The translations under genes were made by a program, and so were the position numbers. The notes under the pieces were generated by a model, which made no database searches, had not been told where the DNA came from, and saw only the letters and a program-made list of their open reading frames with translations. A stretch of DNA of 64,000 nt from Phycisphaerales bacterium (GTDB taxonomy: Bacteria; Planctomycetota; Phycisphaerae; Phycisphaerales; SM1A02): positions 62,001 to 126,000 of the forward strand of contig JAQWNP010000006.1 of the NCBI GenBank assembly GCA_029268515.1, given 5' to 3'. The number at the start of each line of letters is the position of its first letter. The first letter of the stretch is position 1. Positions 35,054-45,187 of this stretch are shown one piece after another.

Positions 35054-37933
35054 ATGTTCGCCTCAGAAGAAAAGTATGTCTTGACTCGATTTGGCTCGAT
35101 ACGATCCTTCGCTTTCGGTCTGCTCCTGATCGCCAGTGGCCCCTTTGTTCTGCCTGCACACGCAGATCCTGAGCATGGCATTGACTTTAACCGAGATGTA
35201 AAACCAATCCTTGCCCAGCACTGCTATCTGTGTCATGGTCCTGACCACACGACACGCAAAGGTGAGCTTCGCCTGGATGTGCGAGAGTCTGCCACGACGA
35301 AACGACCCGGATTCGGTGCTGCAGCGATAAGGCCAGAAGAGGCAACCAAGAGTCTCTTGATTAGGCTTGTGAAAAGGCAAGACGAGTATCGTATGCCACC
35401 AATCGATCGCCCTAGACTAAGCGCACAAGAGATCGCAACTCTTACCGAGTGGATAGACCAAGGCGCCATCTACGATACCCATTGGGCATGGAAAACTCTA
35501 AACAAGAACGATACACCTCATGTTGATAACACTTTGTGGCCAACAAATGACGTGGATTCGTGGATTCTAAAAGGGCTTGAGTCGTCTGGGCTAAGTCCCG
35601 CACCACCTGCAGACAAAGCAATGCTCATGCGACGCGCGATGTTTGCGGTCATTGGCCTACCACCAACACCACAACAGATCGACTCATTTGTTTCAAATGC
35701 AGATCCTAATGCATATAACAGATTGGTCGATGAGCTCCTTGATTCCCCTGCCTATGGCGAGAAATGGTCCCGTCATTGGCTCGACCTGATGCGCTATGCG
35801 GAATCCTATGGCCATGAATTTGACTATCCGATTTCATACGCATGGCGCTATCGAGACTATCTGATTCGGACATTGAATGATGACTTGCCATACGACCAAA
35901 TTGTCCGCGAGCATATTGCCGGTGACTTAGTAAGCGATCCACGTCTGCATCCACAGCGTAGAACCAATGAATCTGTGCTTGCAACAGGCGCTTGGTATTT
36001 GGGCCAAGCTGTGCACGCGCCCGTTGACGTACGCCTCGATCAGGCAGAACGATACGATGATCAGATCGACACCATGACCAAAGCATTCTTGGGTGTCACC
36101 ATTAGTTGTGCTCGTTGCCATGACCACAAGTTCGATCCTTTTTTGACAAAGGATTATTACGCACTGGCTGGATTCCTTCGTAGCTCACGAGAGAACTTGG
36201 CTTATCTCGACCCAAATGCCACCATTCAAGAGACCATTCTTGAGATCATGTCAGTACATGATCATGTAAATAGCACCATTGATACGTCTACACAGATCCT
36301 GCCTGATACTGATCCAGATGATCAGTCCAACGATATTGTTGACATTGTGATTGCTGACTTCGATACGACTGAACCTAAGTGGTACGAAAGTGGACACGCT
36401 TTTGTGGGCAACCCCCATCCCATAGGGCATTGGTCTGGGCGTAGAGAAGGATCTCCACGGGTTGACAGAACCATGGTTGATAGTGGTGTTCTCTCATCGA
36501 AGCTCGAAGGGCGTTTCTCGTCACCAACCTTCGAACTCGCCCTGCCATTTGTCAACTATCGTGTTCGTGGAAACGGAGGACAGGTTCGACTGATCATTGA
36601 TGGATACCGAATGGACATCCATAACCCTCTTCTCTTCGAAGGAGTGTCGCAAAAAGTAAGCGTTCCTGAGGAAGATGGCTGGACAACGATCTCGCAAGAT
36701 GTCACTCGACATCTTGGCCACCATGCACACATCGAACTCATCGATGACGCTCCAGACGGTTTTTTGGCCGTCGATAGGATTTGGCTCTCAGAGACCAACC
36801 CCGCAGACGACCAGAACATGACCACTGCGGCGATTACGTTCACCGAAGATTTTGATGATTCTGAGATCTCGGAGAGCTGGGCAGAGATATCCAAGCTCGT
36901 AGAATCACTACCGAGGCCACTGCGGGCGATGACGATGCAAGATGGATCGCCAATGGATGAGTACATTTTTGTACGTGGTGATCATCGTGACAATGGCGGG
37001 GCTGCTCCGCGGAGTTTTATACAAGCACTTGGCGGTAAACCTATCAAATCGACTGGGTCAGGCAGATTGGACTTGGCAGATGATATGTTCTCCCATGCAT
37101 CTCACTTGATCGCACGAGTATACGTTAATCGCGTTTGGCACCATCTTTTCGGACAAGGCTTGGTTAGAACCACGAGCGACTTTGGCGCCATGGGCGAGTC
37201 TCCGTCGCATCCAGAGCTTCTTGACGTCCTTGCTATAGACTTCATGAAGGACTGGTCTATCAAGCGTCTGATTCGCAAAATCATGCTCTCGAAGACTTAT
37301 CAAATGGCTGCCATAGAGCATGATCCGAGAGCACGCGATGTCGATCCTGATAACCGACTTCTACACCACTTCCCGCTGCATCGTCTTGATGCGGAGTCAA
37401 TTCGCGATGCTGTGCTAGCGATCAGCGGCCAGCTCGATACCACAATGTATGGACCGCCGGTACCCACACATCTCACCTCTTTTATGACGGGCCGTGGTCG
37501 TCCGGGGAAGAGTGGACCACTGGATGGTGAAGGACGTCGTAGCATTTACTTAGCGGTGCTACGTAATTTTCTACCCCCATCTATGCTTTCTTTTGATGTG
37601 CCAAACGCATGTACATCCGTCGGACGTCGCGGAAATTCCAACGTTCCAGCTCAAGCACTCGCACTTATGAATGGGCCTTTTCTTCGGGAGCAAGCTGACC
37701 GCTGGGGCGAGGCCATTGTCAGATCGATGCCTGACAGTCGACAGGACCGTGTCCAGACAATGTACTTGCAGGCCTATGCCCGACCACCGAAAAAACAAGA
37801 ACTCGACCTCGCTATGTCTTTCGTGGCAGAGGTTGCCACCAATCAAGAGGTCGATCTTGATACCGATCCAGTACCTTGGGCTACACTTGGACATGCTCTA
37901 CTAAACACAAAGGAATTTCTCTTTATACAGTAG
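35054..37933 (+). CDS. Planctomycete cytochrome c / DUF1549 / DUF1553 protein
   Basis: About 959 residues with a signal peptide (FAFGLLLIASGPFVLPAHA), a PSCyt1 domain with a heme-binding CYLCHG motif, then DUF1549 (GEKWSRHWLDLMRYAES, and CARCHDHKFDP) and C-terminal DUF1553 (HASHLIARVYVNRVWHHLFG, HRLDAESIRDAVLA). Between the two DUFs (about 430-600) is an insert with strand-rich, carbohydrate-binding-like sequence (YRVRGNGGQVRLIIDGYRM). The ATG at 35054 has GGAG 9 bp upstream; the ATG at 35045 is possible. Such proteins are abundant in Planctomycetes and are usually followed, as here, by a DUF1501 gene; they are thought to act on extracytoplasmic polymers. Confidence 0.92.
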   Translation: MFASEEKYVLTRFGSIRSFAFGLLLIASGPFVLPAHADPEHGIDFNRDVKPILAQHCYLCHGPDHTTRKGELRLDVRESATTKRPGFGAAAIRPEEATKSLLIRLVKRQDEYRMPPIDRPRLSAQEIATLTEWIDQGAIYDTHWAWKTLNKNDTPHVDNTLWPTNDVDSWILKGLESSGLSPAPPADKAMLMRRAMFAVIGLPPTPQQIDSFVSNADPNAYNRLVDELLDSPAYGEKWSRHWLDLMRYAESYGHEFDYPISYAWRYRDYLIRTLNDDLPYDQIVREHIAGDLVSDPRLHPQRRTNESVLATGAWYLGQAVHAPVDVRLDQAERYDDQIDTMTKAFLGVTISCARCHDHKFDPFLTKDYYALAGFLRSSRENLAYLDPNATIQETILEIMSVHDHVNSTIDTSTQILPDTDPDDQSNDIVDIVIADFDTTEPKWYESGHAFVGNPHPIGHWSGRREGSPRVDRTMVDSGVLSSKLEGRFSSPTFELALPFVNYRVRGNGGQVRLIIDGYRMDIHNPLLFEGVSQKVSVPEEDGWTTISQDVTRHLGHHAHIELIDDAPDGFLAVDRIWLSETNPADDQNMTTAAITFTEDFDDSEISESWAEISKLVESLPRPLRAMTMQDGSPMDEYIFVRGDHRDNGGAAPRSFIQALGGKPIKSTGSGRLDLADDMFSHASHLIARVYVNRVWHHLFGQGLVRTTSDFGAMGESPSHPELLDVLAIDFMKDWSIKRLIRKIMLSKTYQMAAIEHDPRARDVDPDNRLLHHFPLHRLDAESIRDAVLAISGQLDTTMYGPPVPTHLTSFMTGRGRPGKSGPLDGEGRRSIYLAVLRNFLPPSMLSFDVPNACTSVGRRGNSNVPAQALALMNGPFLREQADRWGEAIVRSMPDSRQDRVQTMYLQAYARPPKKQELDLAMSFVAEVATNQEVDLDTDPVPWATLGHALLNTKEFLFIQ

Positions 37934-37958
37934 TCAAACTGGAAGAGAATCGTTGTCT

Positions 37959-39380
37959 ATGGCTCACTGCAAACGCTTTCATCATCAAGAGTATTCTCGA
38001 CGCGCCATGCTTGGCCAGTGTGCTCATGGATTTGGAGCTGTCGCGTTAACGGGACTGCTCTGCGATCAAGCAGTTGCTGATGGGCATCGTGCTCATGCCC
38101 CACTACTTACCAATGGATCTTCAGGGGCCAAGAGTGTGATCTTTCTCTATATGGATGGAGGTCCCTCTCAGGTCGATACTTTCGATCCGAAACCTCGGTT
38201 GTGGCGAGATCATGGCAAGCCCTTCGCCATGGAGATGGAGCGTACACAATTCAACGACAATGGCACAACTCTTCGCTCTCCCTGGACTTTTCGAAGATAC
38301 GGTGCATCGGGAATTCCCGTGAGCGATCTCTTTCCTCACGTTGCTGAGTGTGTTGATGACCTTTGTGTTATTCGATCGATGACATCGAACTTCTCAGAAC
38401 ACACCAATGCAAATTATTTCCTTCACACAGGCATGGGTATTGCCGGACGACCAAGTATGGGCGCCTGGGCCAGCTACGGTCTCGGACGAGCAAATGAAAA
38501 TCTTCCCGCATTCGTGGTACTCAACGGCGGCTTGACGCCTCCAGGTGGACTCGATTGTTTTTCGAGTGGTTTCTTACCCGCGCAACATCAAGCATCGGTC
38601 GTGTTAGCTGGCCAAGGTGGATTTCCTAATATTGAACGACTTGAACGAAGTGCGGCAGACCAAAAGCACTCGTTGGACTTCATTCGTCAGCTTGATCAAG
38701 ACTATCAGGAGAGAATTGGTCGATCCGATCCTCTTGAAGCGGCCATCGCTAATCATGAACTTGCTTTTCGAATGCAATGGTCTGTTCCCGAGCTGATGGC
38801 AATTGATGGTGAATCGAAAGCAACCAAATCTCTGTACGGCCTTGATGAAAAGTATGAGCCGACTCGCATCTACGGAAGGCAATGTCTACTCGCCCGCCGT
38901 CTTGTAGAACGTGGTGTTCGTTTTGTCGAACTCACCTGTCCTGCACTGGAAGGTGATCGATGGGATCAGCATGACGGGCTCAAAGAGGGGCACGAGAACA
39001 ATGCACGTGCTGTCGATCAACCGATCGCTGGACTTCTCAAAGACCTAAAGAGCCGCGGCCTCCTTGATCAGACATTGGTGATCTGGGCTGCAGAATTTGG
39101 CAGAACGCCTTTCGCACAAGGTGTTGATGGTCGCGATCATAATCCATTCGGCTTTACGATCTGGATGGCCGGTGGTGGTATTCGAGGTGGAATGACCTAC
39201 GGTTCAACAGATGAGTTTGGCTATAAGGCCATTGATCGACCTGTTGAAATTCATGACCTTCATGCCACGATGCTTCATGCCGTAGGCATTGATCATCGAC
39301 AACTTACAATGCGGCATGGTGGGCGCGATATGCGCCTGACCGATGTACATGGCCACGTACTTCACGACATCTTTTCTTAA
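37959..39380 (+). CDS. DUF1501 protein with TAT signal
   Basis: The 473-residue protein begins with a twin-arginine signal (YSRRAMLGQCAHGFGAVALTGLL), so it is probably folded before export. DUF1501 is related to the alkaline-phosphatase/sulfatase fold. Visible blocks are FLYMDGGPSQVDTFDPKP near the start, NFSEHTNANYFLHTG, and the C-terminal VIWAAEFGRTPFAQGVDGRDHNP, which holds likely metal ligands. A TTG six bases upstream is an alternative start. It follows the DUF1549/DUF1553 gene by 25 bp, a standard planctomycete pairing. Its exact reaction is not established. Confidence 0.9.
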   Translation: MAHCKRFHHQEYSRRAMLGQCAHGFGAVALTGLLCDQAVADGHRAHAPLLTNGSSGAKSVIFLYMDGGPSQVDTFDPKPRLWRDHGKPFAMEMERTQFNDNGTTLRSPWTFRRYGASGIPVSDLFPHVAECVDDLCVIRSMTSNFSEHTNANYFLHTGMGIAGRPSMGAWASYGLGRANENLPAFVVLNGGLTPPGGLDCFSSGFLPAQHQASVVLAGQGGFPNIERLERSAADQKHSLDFIRQLDQDYQERIGRSDPLEAAIANHELAFRMQWSVPELMAIDGESKATKSLYGLDEKYEPTRIYGRQCLLARRLVERGVRFVELTCPALEGDRWDQHDGLKEGHENNARAVDQPIAGLLKDLKSRGLLDQTLVIWAAEFGRTPFAQGVDGRDHNPFGFTIWMAGGGIRGGMTYGSTDEFGYKAIDRPVEIHDLHATMLHAVGIDHRQLTMRHGGRDMRLTDVHGHVLHDIFS

Positions 39381-39387
39381 ACGCGAT

Positions 39388-40365
39388 TTAAGACTTTGCA
39401 GGTGATCTTGAAGCCTTAGGCGAAATCGCTACGCAGCCAACACTCTCAAGTAACTTCTTTGTTTTGAGAATGCCCTCTTTCTCAGAGACTTGCCCGCCCT
39501 CATATTCAATCCCAACATATCCGTTATAACCAGCATTGCGGACGATTTTCATCATCCGAGCATAGTCGGTAGTTGTCTCTTGTCCGTCAGCATCAAAAGC
39601 TCTTGACTTCGCACTCACTGCTTTTGCATAAGGCATCAACTCTTTGACGCCTTTATATCGATCGTACCAGACGCCTTCTGACATTTGGAAGTTTCCAAAG
39701 TCTGGAAGTGTTCCACAATTCGGATTGTTGACTTCACGCATCACCGCTGCTAACCACGACCCATCTGAAGACAGGCCACCATGATTCTCCACGATGACGC
39801 TCATTTTTTGAGTGGCACCATATTCTGCTAACTGACGTAAGCCATCAGCTGCTCGATGCATCTGCTCAGTTCGCGTGCCTTGCGAGGCAGCATTAACACG
39901 TATCGCATGACATCCAAGGAATTTGGCGGCGTGTATCCACTTGTAATGGTTCTTGACTGCTTGCTTACGTGCGACAGGGTCTGGATTCCCCAGTTGACCT
40001 TCTCCATCAACCATAATGAGCAAACTTGTTACGCCATGACTATCAGCCATATCTTTGAGCTTTGCAAGATACCCATCATCTTCCGCCTTACCACGATAAA
40101 ACGTACTTACATACTCAACTGCGTTCAGGCCATATTCTTGAGCCGTCACCCTTGCAAACTCTAGTGGGTCGAACTCTTTGGCATTAATAGCACGATGCAG
40201 TGACCATTGTGCTAATGAAATTGGAAGCGGGGATAGATCTTCCGCTACATCATCTGCATCCCATATCGTCCCCAAGCTAGCCCTACTAACGATGCCAATG
40301 GCCGCAGCAGCGCTGCACCATTGAATCGCTGCTCTACGAGTTATACAGGTGTCCTGGGATTGCAT
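39388..40365 (-). CDS. Xylose-isomerase-like TIM-barrel protein with TAT signal
   Basis: The 325-residue protein has a TAT-like signal ([18 protein letters not shown]) and an AP-endonuclease-2/sugar phosphate isomerase TIM barrel. Characteristic segments are [38 protein letters not shown] with a likely metal-binding Glu, [10 protein letters not shown] and YVGIEYEGG. Exported members are common in Planctomycetes and are assumed to act on sugars. It converges with the DUF1501 gene with only 7 bp between the stops. Confidence 0.86.
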   Translation of the reverse strand: MQSQDTCITRRAAIQWCSAAAAIGIVSRASLGTIWDADDVAEDLSPLPISLAQWSLHRAINAKEFDPLEFARVTAQEYGLNAVEYVSTFYRGKAEDDGYLAKLKDMADSHGVTSLLIMVDGEGQLGNPDPVARKQAVKNHYKWIHAAKFLGCHAIRVNAASQGTRTEQMHRAADGLRQLAEYGATQKMSVIVENHGGLSSDGSWLAAVMREVNNPNCGTLPDFGNFQMSEGVWYDRYKGVKELMPYAKAVSAKSRAFDADGQETTTDYARMMKIVRNAGYNGYVGIEYEGGQVSEKEGILKTKKLLESVGCVAISPKASRSPAKS

Positions 40366-40389
40366 AGATCAACTCCTCAAATCAAGGCT

Positions 40390-42747
40390 TCAGGAATTCA
40401 TTCTACCCCCATTAAGGGTAAGTTCGACCTGTTGTACAGGAGAAGCTGATACACGGTCTTTAGAAATAATCTGGCCCGTTTTTCGATCAATCTGACCGAA
40501 CGCCAAAACCCCTGTAGGGCAACTCTGAACACAAGCAGAACAACGCACGCATTCAGGATCCTCCATAGGAAGGCCCTTATTTGCAAAGTTCATCACATCA
40601 ATACCCTGGTGACAGACCGTTGTGCATACGTTGCAGGAAATACACTTTTTCTTATCTGAAAGAATGCGGAATCGACTAAACCGAGCATAAATATGCATCA
40701 GCGCTGCGAGTGGACATGCGAATCGGCACCAGACGCGCCCGGAGAAATGCCAATAAAAGCCAACACCAATAATGCCCGCCCAAAACAGATCAACAAACCA
40801 TACATAATTAAATACCGGGATACCTTCAAAGACACTGTCGTACACATCTCCTACAAACGATGTGGGCCAGATCCATGAAATGATTCTTGTGATCAAAAGG
40901 AACATTGATAGCAGTAGAAAAAACTGACCAATAAGATTGAGTCTATTTGCCACCGGACCATGCGGCATCTTCTGACGCTGCGTGTCACCCAATGTTTCTG
41001 CAAGTGCACCACACGAGCAAATCCAACCACAATAGGCGCCTTTACCCCAATAGCGAATGATGATGGGAATAATCACGAATGTCTGCACAAGGCTAATAGC
41101 AAGCCAAGTCCACATCGGCTGAGCAGTAAATACATTCCAGAAGAAGAGTGGCCACGCAAGTATTAAACCAAACGCCCGCCAGTACTCTCGGCCTTGGCCA
41201 TAATCAGCCAAGGGAAACAACGCATCTGCGATTGGGCGGGTGAAAGCCAAATCGAAAAAACCATTATGACCAAGCCAAGGCAATAATAAATATGGAAGCA
41301 AGAACAGTGGGACAACCTGAAACGCCATCAATGACAAAGTTTGCCGTGTGATATAAGGCGTCTTTCGTCTACGAATTCGGCGGATTCCAAATATGACAAC
41401 AATCGAGCTGTATGCAAGCGAGTAATAAAAGCCAGGCTCACCTAAGGAAATCCCCAGCGTTCCGATGAGATTTTTTGGATCCGCAAAAATGGGTCCCAAC
41501 ACGACCCACCAGGCAGAAACATTAAAAGGAAAAAGCCCTTGAGACGCGAATGTCTCATAGACCGGGAAGAAGACCCCATTCTTTTTCCAGTGGTAAATGA
41601 AAATCACCACAAGCAGAATGCACACAAATGAAACTATTCGAGCTGTTGTCCAGTCACCGAGAATTTTAATACCACTGCGACGAAGGAACCCCAGTGGCGC
41701 TTTTCTTCCAATCATTGCAAAGACGGCATCATTTGGAATACGCGTCTCACCTTGACGTGTTTTAAGTGACACCTCATCTGCTTCTATTGTTTTGACTTGG
41801 CTTTCTAGTAATAGATCAAGAGATCCATGTTTTTGGCCCTGCCCTAGGTAACTATCCTCATGGCTTTGGGTTTTTTTACTGCTGCTGGAACTCATGCGCT
41901 CAACTGCGGCAATGTTTTCTACTTTCGGTCGGCTTAACTGATCGCCTCGATAAGAAAGAGTAACGTGCGCTCCGCACTCAGCCAGCGCTACTGCCGATTC
42001 TGCGGCGCTATCCCCACCACCTACAACTAAAACATGCTTGCCATCATATGCCAATGGGTCATGGAGTTGGTTTGAGACCTTATCTAGATCTTCGCCTTCA
42101 ACATTAAGCTGTCGGTAATCTCCTGTTCGCCCAATGGCAACAATAACAAATCTACTTCGTAAAACCTGACCGTCTTCTAAGTGTGAATTAAGTAGACGTT
42201 TTGATTTTTTTATTTCAACAACGCGACCTTTTATTGACTCTACATTGTGCTCACGTTGGAAATCATCGAGCTCTGCAATGAGCTTTTCTTTTGTGTCTGC
42301 CGCCTGATCAAACTGAAGAACACCCTCCGGAACCATCTGAGTCGGGTAGGTGTAGATTGGCTTGCCCTTTGGCATATTAATAAGCGTACTCAGGGTTGAT
42401 GCTGATTCCACCATGACCGCTTGCAGTCCCAAGCGTTTGGCTTCCGCCATAGCCGCGACACCCGCAACACCTCCACCAATCACCGTAATGTCGGCGACAT
42501 CATCTTGATTCACTTGCGCCGGAGATTTTTCTTTTTGCGATGCAATAGACTGTACTGCCCGCGCTGCTGAATCTGCGGCAAACTTAAGAAGCGGTATGCC
42601 CGCAAGATCGCCGACAATAAAGAGTCCCGGTACATTTGTCTGCCCGTTGGGGCCGATCTCAGGCTGTCGCTCAACGCCACCTGCTGGCCAGCGCGTATGA
42701 AGCCATCGGATGTACTTGTGAACCGGATTCATGAGGCCTTGTTCCAA
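40390..42747 (-). CDS. Flavoprotein-polyferredoxin membrane fusion (NapH/CcoG-like)
   Basis: A 785-residue electron-transfer protein. Residues 30-65 (TNVPGLFIVGDLAGIPLLKFAAD) look like the C-terminal FAD tail of a thioredoxin-reductase-like enzyme, yet they come before the first Rossmann motif GGGVAGVAA (about 92). A second nucleotide motif, VVGGGDSAAESAVA, follows near 243. Six or so TM helices (about 360-670) carry CGWICSCGALAE (about 573) and CRFACPLAALM (674). Two 4Fe-4S clusters follow: C702-x2-C-x2-C-x3-C712 and C733-x2-C-x2-C-x3-C743. It probably moves electrons from NAD(P)H across or into the membrane; the partner is unknown. Confidence 0.85.
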   Translation of the reverse strand: MEQGLMNPVHKYIRWLHTRWPAGGVERQPEIGPNGQTNVPGLFIVGDLAGIPLLKFAADSAARAVQSIASQKEKSPAQVNQDDVADITVIGGGVAGVAAMAEAKRLGLQAVMVESASTLSTLINMPKGKPIYTYPTQMVPEGVLQFDQAADTKEKLIAELDDFQREHNVESIKGRVVEIKKSKRLLNSHLEDGQVLRSRFVIVAIGRTGDYRQLNVEGEDLDKVSNQLHDPLAYDGKHVLVVGGGDSAAESAVALAECGAHVTLSYRGDQLSRPKVENIAAVERMSSSSSKKTQSHEDSYLGQGQKHGSLDLLLESQVKTIEADEVSLKTRQGETRIPNDAVFAMIGRKAPLGFLRRSGIKILGDWTTARIVSFVCILLVVIFIYHWKKNGVFFPVYETFASQGLFPFNVSAWWVVLGPIFADPKNLIGTLGISLGEPGFYYSLAYSSIVVIFGIRRIRRRKTPYITRQTLSLMAFQVVPLFLLPYLLLPWLGHNGFFDLAFTRPIADALFPLADYGQGREYWRAFGLILAWPLFFWNVFTAQPMWTWLAISLVQTFVIIPIIIRYWGKGAYCGWICSCGALAETLGDTQRQKMPHGPVANRLNLIGQFFLLLSMFLLITRIISWIWPTSFVGDVYDSVFEGIPVFNYVWFVDLFWAGIIGVGFYWHFSGRVWCRFACPLAALMHIYARFSRFRILSDKKKCISCNVCTTVCHQGIDVMNFANKGLPMEDPECVRCSACVQSCPTGVLAFGQIDRKTGQIISKDRVSASPVQQVELTLNGGRMNS

Positions 42748-43018
42748 CTCTTAATGCATCGACATGAACGGCAGTCGATTGACAGCAACGATGGCAAGAT
42801 CATCGGCTGAGAAGTCGGCCGATCATCAAGACAAGGTGAATTGAGTTTTAGTATACGCAACGATTTAATGGGACTATTACCATCCATCGATTCCTTGCAT
42901 AAAGTGCCCTGTGACGCATATTGTGCCAGTCTAGGCTGCTGCGAGTCGCAGTCATACGCGAGTCCGACCCATGCCTATTTAAGAGCTACAACACGCACGC
43001 GGGAACATCGCTGACGTT

Positions 43019-43726
43019 TCAGTTTCCGTAAGGACGACCATCGGCAGTGCCAACGACTGTGGTCGCCATCGGTTTACTCTTCTCAACGTCCATTCCGGGG
43101 CTGAACACTGCCTGTCGATAGACGCCGCCCGAATAGTCCATGATATCGGTCCATCCATTAGCCCACTCTATGACTGCCTTGCCATTACTGAGACGCCATG
43201 TGCCAGAGATCTCTTTTCCGAAAGTCTTAATGGCCAGGCCGCTGGAGATCAGCGCTATGTAGTAAGGTTCTTTTGTATCTGGTGCTACGGATCTAAAAAT
43301 ACCTACATATCGCCGTGCCGGTCCTACTAACGGAATTGCCATACAGAAATTCGATGGTGGCTGAGTGATGAGGCGTCCAGGACGATAGGCCAGCTTGACT
43401 AAAAAACCATTTTCAAGTTGAGCCAAGAGCGTCATCCAACCACTCTCGTACATCGTGAAAACACCGTCTTCTGAATATTTCCAACGCCCTCGATCACCAT
43501 ACGCACCTGAAACACCACGCGCCCAACTTGAGATCGCAGTGCCATCTTCTCGAAAGATAATATTGAAGGTGTTGTTTGCCTCGTCGGTCACAATCCATGT
43601 TCCCTCAACAGGCAATTTTTCTATACTTCTATAGGGACGTTGGTACTCGAATGTCTTACGTACACATCCTGACAAACAGCAGATGAGGCTGACCAGCAGA
43701 ATTGAACTAACAACGCGACTTCGCAT
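43019..43726 (-). CDS. Lipoprotein of unknown function
   Basis: The 235-residue precursor has a clear lipoprotein signal (VSLICCLSGC, lipid Cys21). The mature part has two similar beta-rich halves: GTWIVTDEANNTFNIIFREDG with GRWKYSEDGVFTMYESGW, and later ISGTWRLSNGKAVIEWANGW. This W-x5-G-x-W pattern resembles small repeat proteins that sense or bind envelope ligands, and echoes the protein at 58966-59595. No named family recognised. It is a single gene, divergent from pepP. Confidence 0.72.
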   Translation of the reverse strand: MRSRVVSSILLVSLICCLSGCVRKTFEYQRPYRSIEKLPVEGTWIVTDEANNTFNIIFREDGTAISSWARGVSGAYGDRGRWKYSEDGVFTMYESGWMTLLAQLENGFLVKLAYRPGRLITQPPSNFCMAIPLVGPARRYVGIFRSVAPDTKEPYYIALISSGLAIKTFGKEISGTWRLSNGKAVIEWANGWTDIMDYSGGVYRQAVFSPGMDVEKSKPMATTVVGTADGRPYGN

Positions 43727-43906
43727 AAATGCTCCTCTTCCTGGGCATCATGCCCTGACAATTGAAGATACCAATGATGGTACCAGCCAAGCTGCTGCTG
43801 GTGGGCCTCTGGGGTGCCAACCCTGCCCCTGGAGCACCGATCCTCTGGCTATCGATTCATAGAGGGCCTAGCGGTATCATGGAAGATCTGCACAGGAGCG
43901 AATCAA

Positions 43907-45136
43907 ATGACCATCCAAGCTATTACATCTGAGGAAATGACCGCCAGACGAGCTGCTGTGATGACTGCCCTGGACGGGTCAGTCGCAGTCGTTTTTGCCT
44001 CAGATCCGTCTGCGGCGCACGCGGGTGGCTTCCGCCCCCACCCACACTTTGAATACCTCACCGGCATCATCGATGAACCCGGCGCCCTACTCATCCTTGA
44101 TCCGGGCAGTCTAGATCCCCGGCGGCGCGTGATGCTCTTCCTTCAGCCACGGAATCCTGAGGCTGAACACTGGGATGGATACCGCGACCCGATCAATGCG
44201 GCCATGCGCACTGCGACGGGTATTGATGCGATCTACCGTTTAGGGAGCTTCCCCACGTTCCTCAACCAGGCTGTCCGCCGATCAAAGTCACTGGCCTGCC
44301 TTCACCCCTTTGCACTACATACCCAACCCCCGTCACCTGACCTGGCGCTTTTTAACGAGGTCTGCCAGCGCATTTGTGGAACGCAAATTGTCGATCGAAC
44401 GGAAGTGCTCGCCAACCTTCGCGCCACGAAGTCTGAATCTGAAATTGCAATTATTCAGCAAGCAGTTGATATCACAGCGACGGGTTACGACGCTGTCATG
44501 CGTTCTGTGAAACCTGGCATGAACGAGTCGGATGTTCAGACTTGCATTGAGCATGCCTATTTGGTTAATGGTGGCCAGGGCCCTGCCTACGACTCTATTG
44601 TCGGCGCCGGCATTAACTCAACAGTGCTTCATTACATCGCAAACAACCAACCGATTGCTGATGGTGATCTCATCTGTATCGATTCTGGAACAAGACTTGG
44701 CTCTTGTAATGGCGGCTATGCGGCAGACATCACGCGCACCATCCCCGCCAATGGAAAATTCACTGATCGACAACGAGAAATCTATGAAATCGTGCTTGAA
44801 GCCGAGTTAGCTGCCATCGCAATTGCCCGCGCCGGCGTCACCTTTACTGAACTCAACCAAGCGGCGCGTGGTGTGATCGAGAAAGCCGGCTACGGCAACT
44901 ACCTCGTTCACGGCATCGGTCATCATCTTGGTCTGGAAGTCCATGACATTACGCCCGAGGGTCCACTCAAGGCTGGCGCCATCATCACCATCGAGCCAGG
45001 GATCTATCTCCCTGATGAAAAGATCGGCATTCGAATCGAAGATGACATTCTCATCACCGACAGTGGTTCTAAGAATCTCTCGGAAGCGATTCCTAAATCG
45101 ATTGATGACATCGAGCGCCTCATGGCTGATCGGTAA
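43907..45136 (+). CDS. pepP: Xaa-Pro aminopeptidase (M24B)
   Basis: It releases N-terminal residues preceding proline from peptides. The ATG at 43907 has AGGAG upstream; a longer frame from 43814 lacks such a signal. The 410 residues comprise an N-terminal creatinase-like domain (HPHFEYLTGIIDEPGALL) and a pita-bread catalytic domain. Its five metal ligands lie in CIDSGTRLG, YAADITRT, GIGHHLGLEVHD, TIEPGIYLP and IRIEDDILIT. The last nine codons and the stop lie in copy 1 of the 73-bp direct repeat; the same end sequence, without the gene, recurs at 51922. Confidence 0.93.
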   Translation: MTIQAITSEEMTARRAAVMTALDGSVAVVFASDPSAAHAGGFRPHPHFEYLTGIIDEPGALLILDPGSLDPRRRVMLFLQPRNPEAEHWDGYRDPINAAMRTATGIDAIYRLGSFPTFLNQAVRRSKSLACLHPFALHTQPPSPDLALFNEVCQRICGTQIVDRTEVLANLRATKSESEIAIIQQAVDITATGYDAVMRSVKPGMNESDVQTCIEHAYLVNGGQGPAYDSIVGAGINSTVLHYIANNQPIADGDLICIDSGTRLGSCNGGYAADITRTIPANGKFTDRQREIYEIVLEAELAAIAIARAGVTFTELNQAARGVIEKAGYGNYLVHGIGHHLGLEVHDITPEGPLKAGAIITIEPGIYLPDEKIGIRIEDDILITDSGSKNLSEAIPKSIDDIERLMADR

Positions 45137-45181
45137 TTTACGATTCTGTTGCAAATCGATCGACGTCGACTGGGACGTGAA
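45109..45181 (+). repeat. 73-bp direct repeat, copy 1 (left end of cassette)
   Basis: It is identical over 73 bases to 51922-51994. It contains the last codons and stop of pepP and, on the other strand, a duplicate of the last codons and stop (TTA at 45138) of the addA-like gene. It includes a 10-bp palindrome, TCGACGTCGA. The inner flank leads within 6 bp into the stop codon of the first cassette gene. Confidence 0.97.
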
Positions 45182-45187
45182 AATGGC

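Noticed and set aside
42748-43018. Imperfect inverted repeat near 42800-42830 as an operator or terminator
   Set aside because: The arms match over only about 6 bp and no T-run follows.
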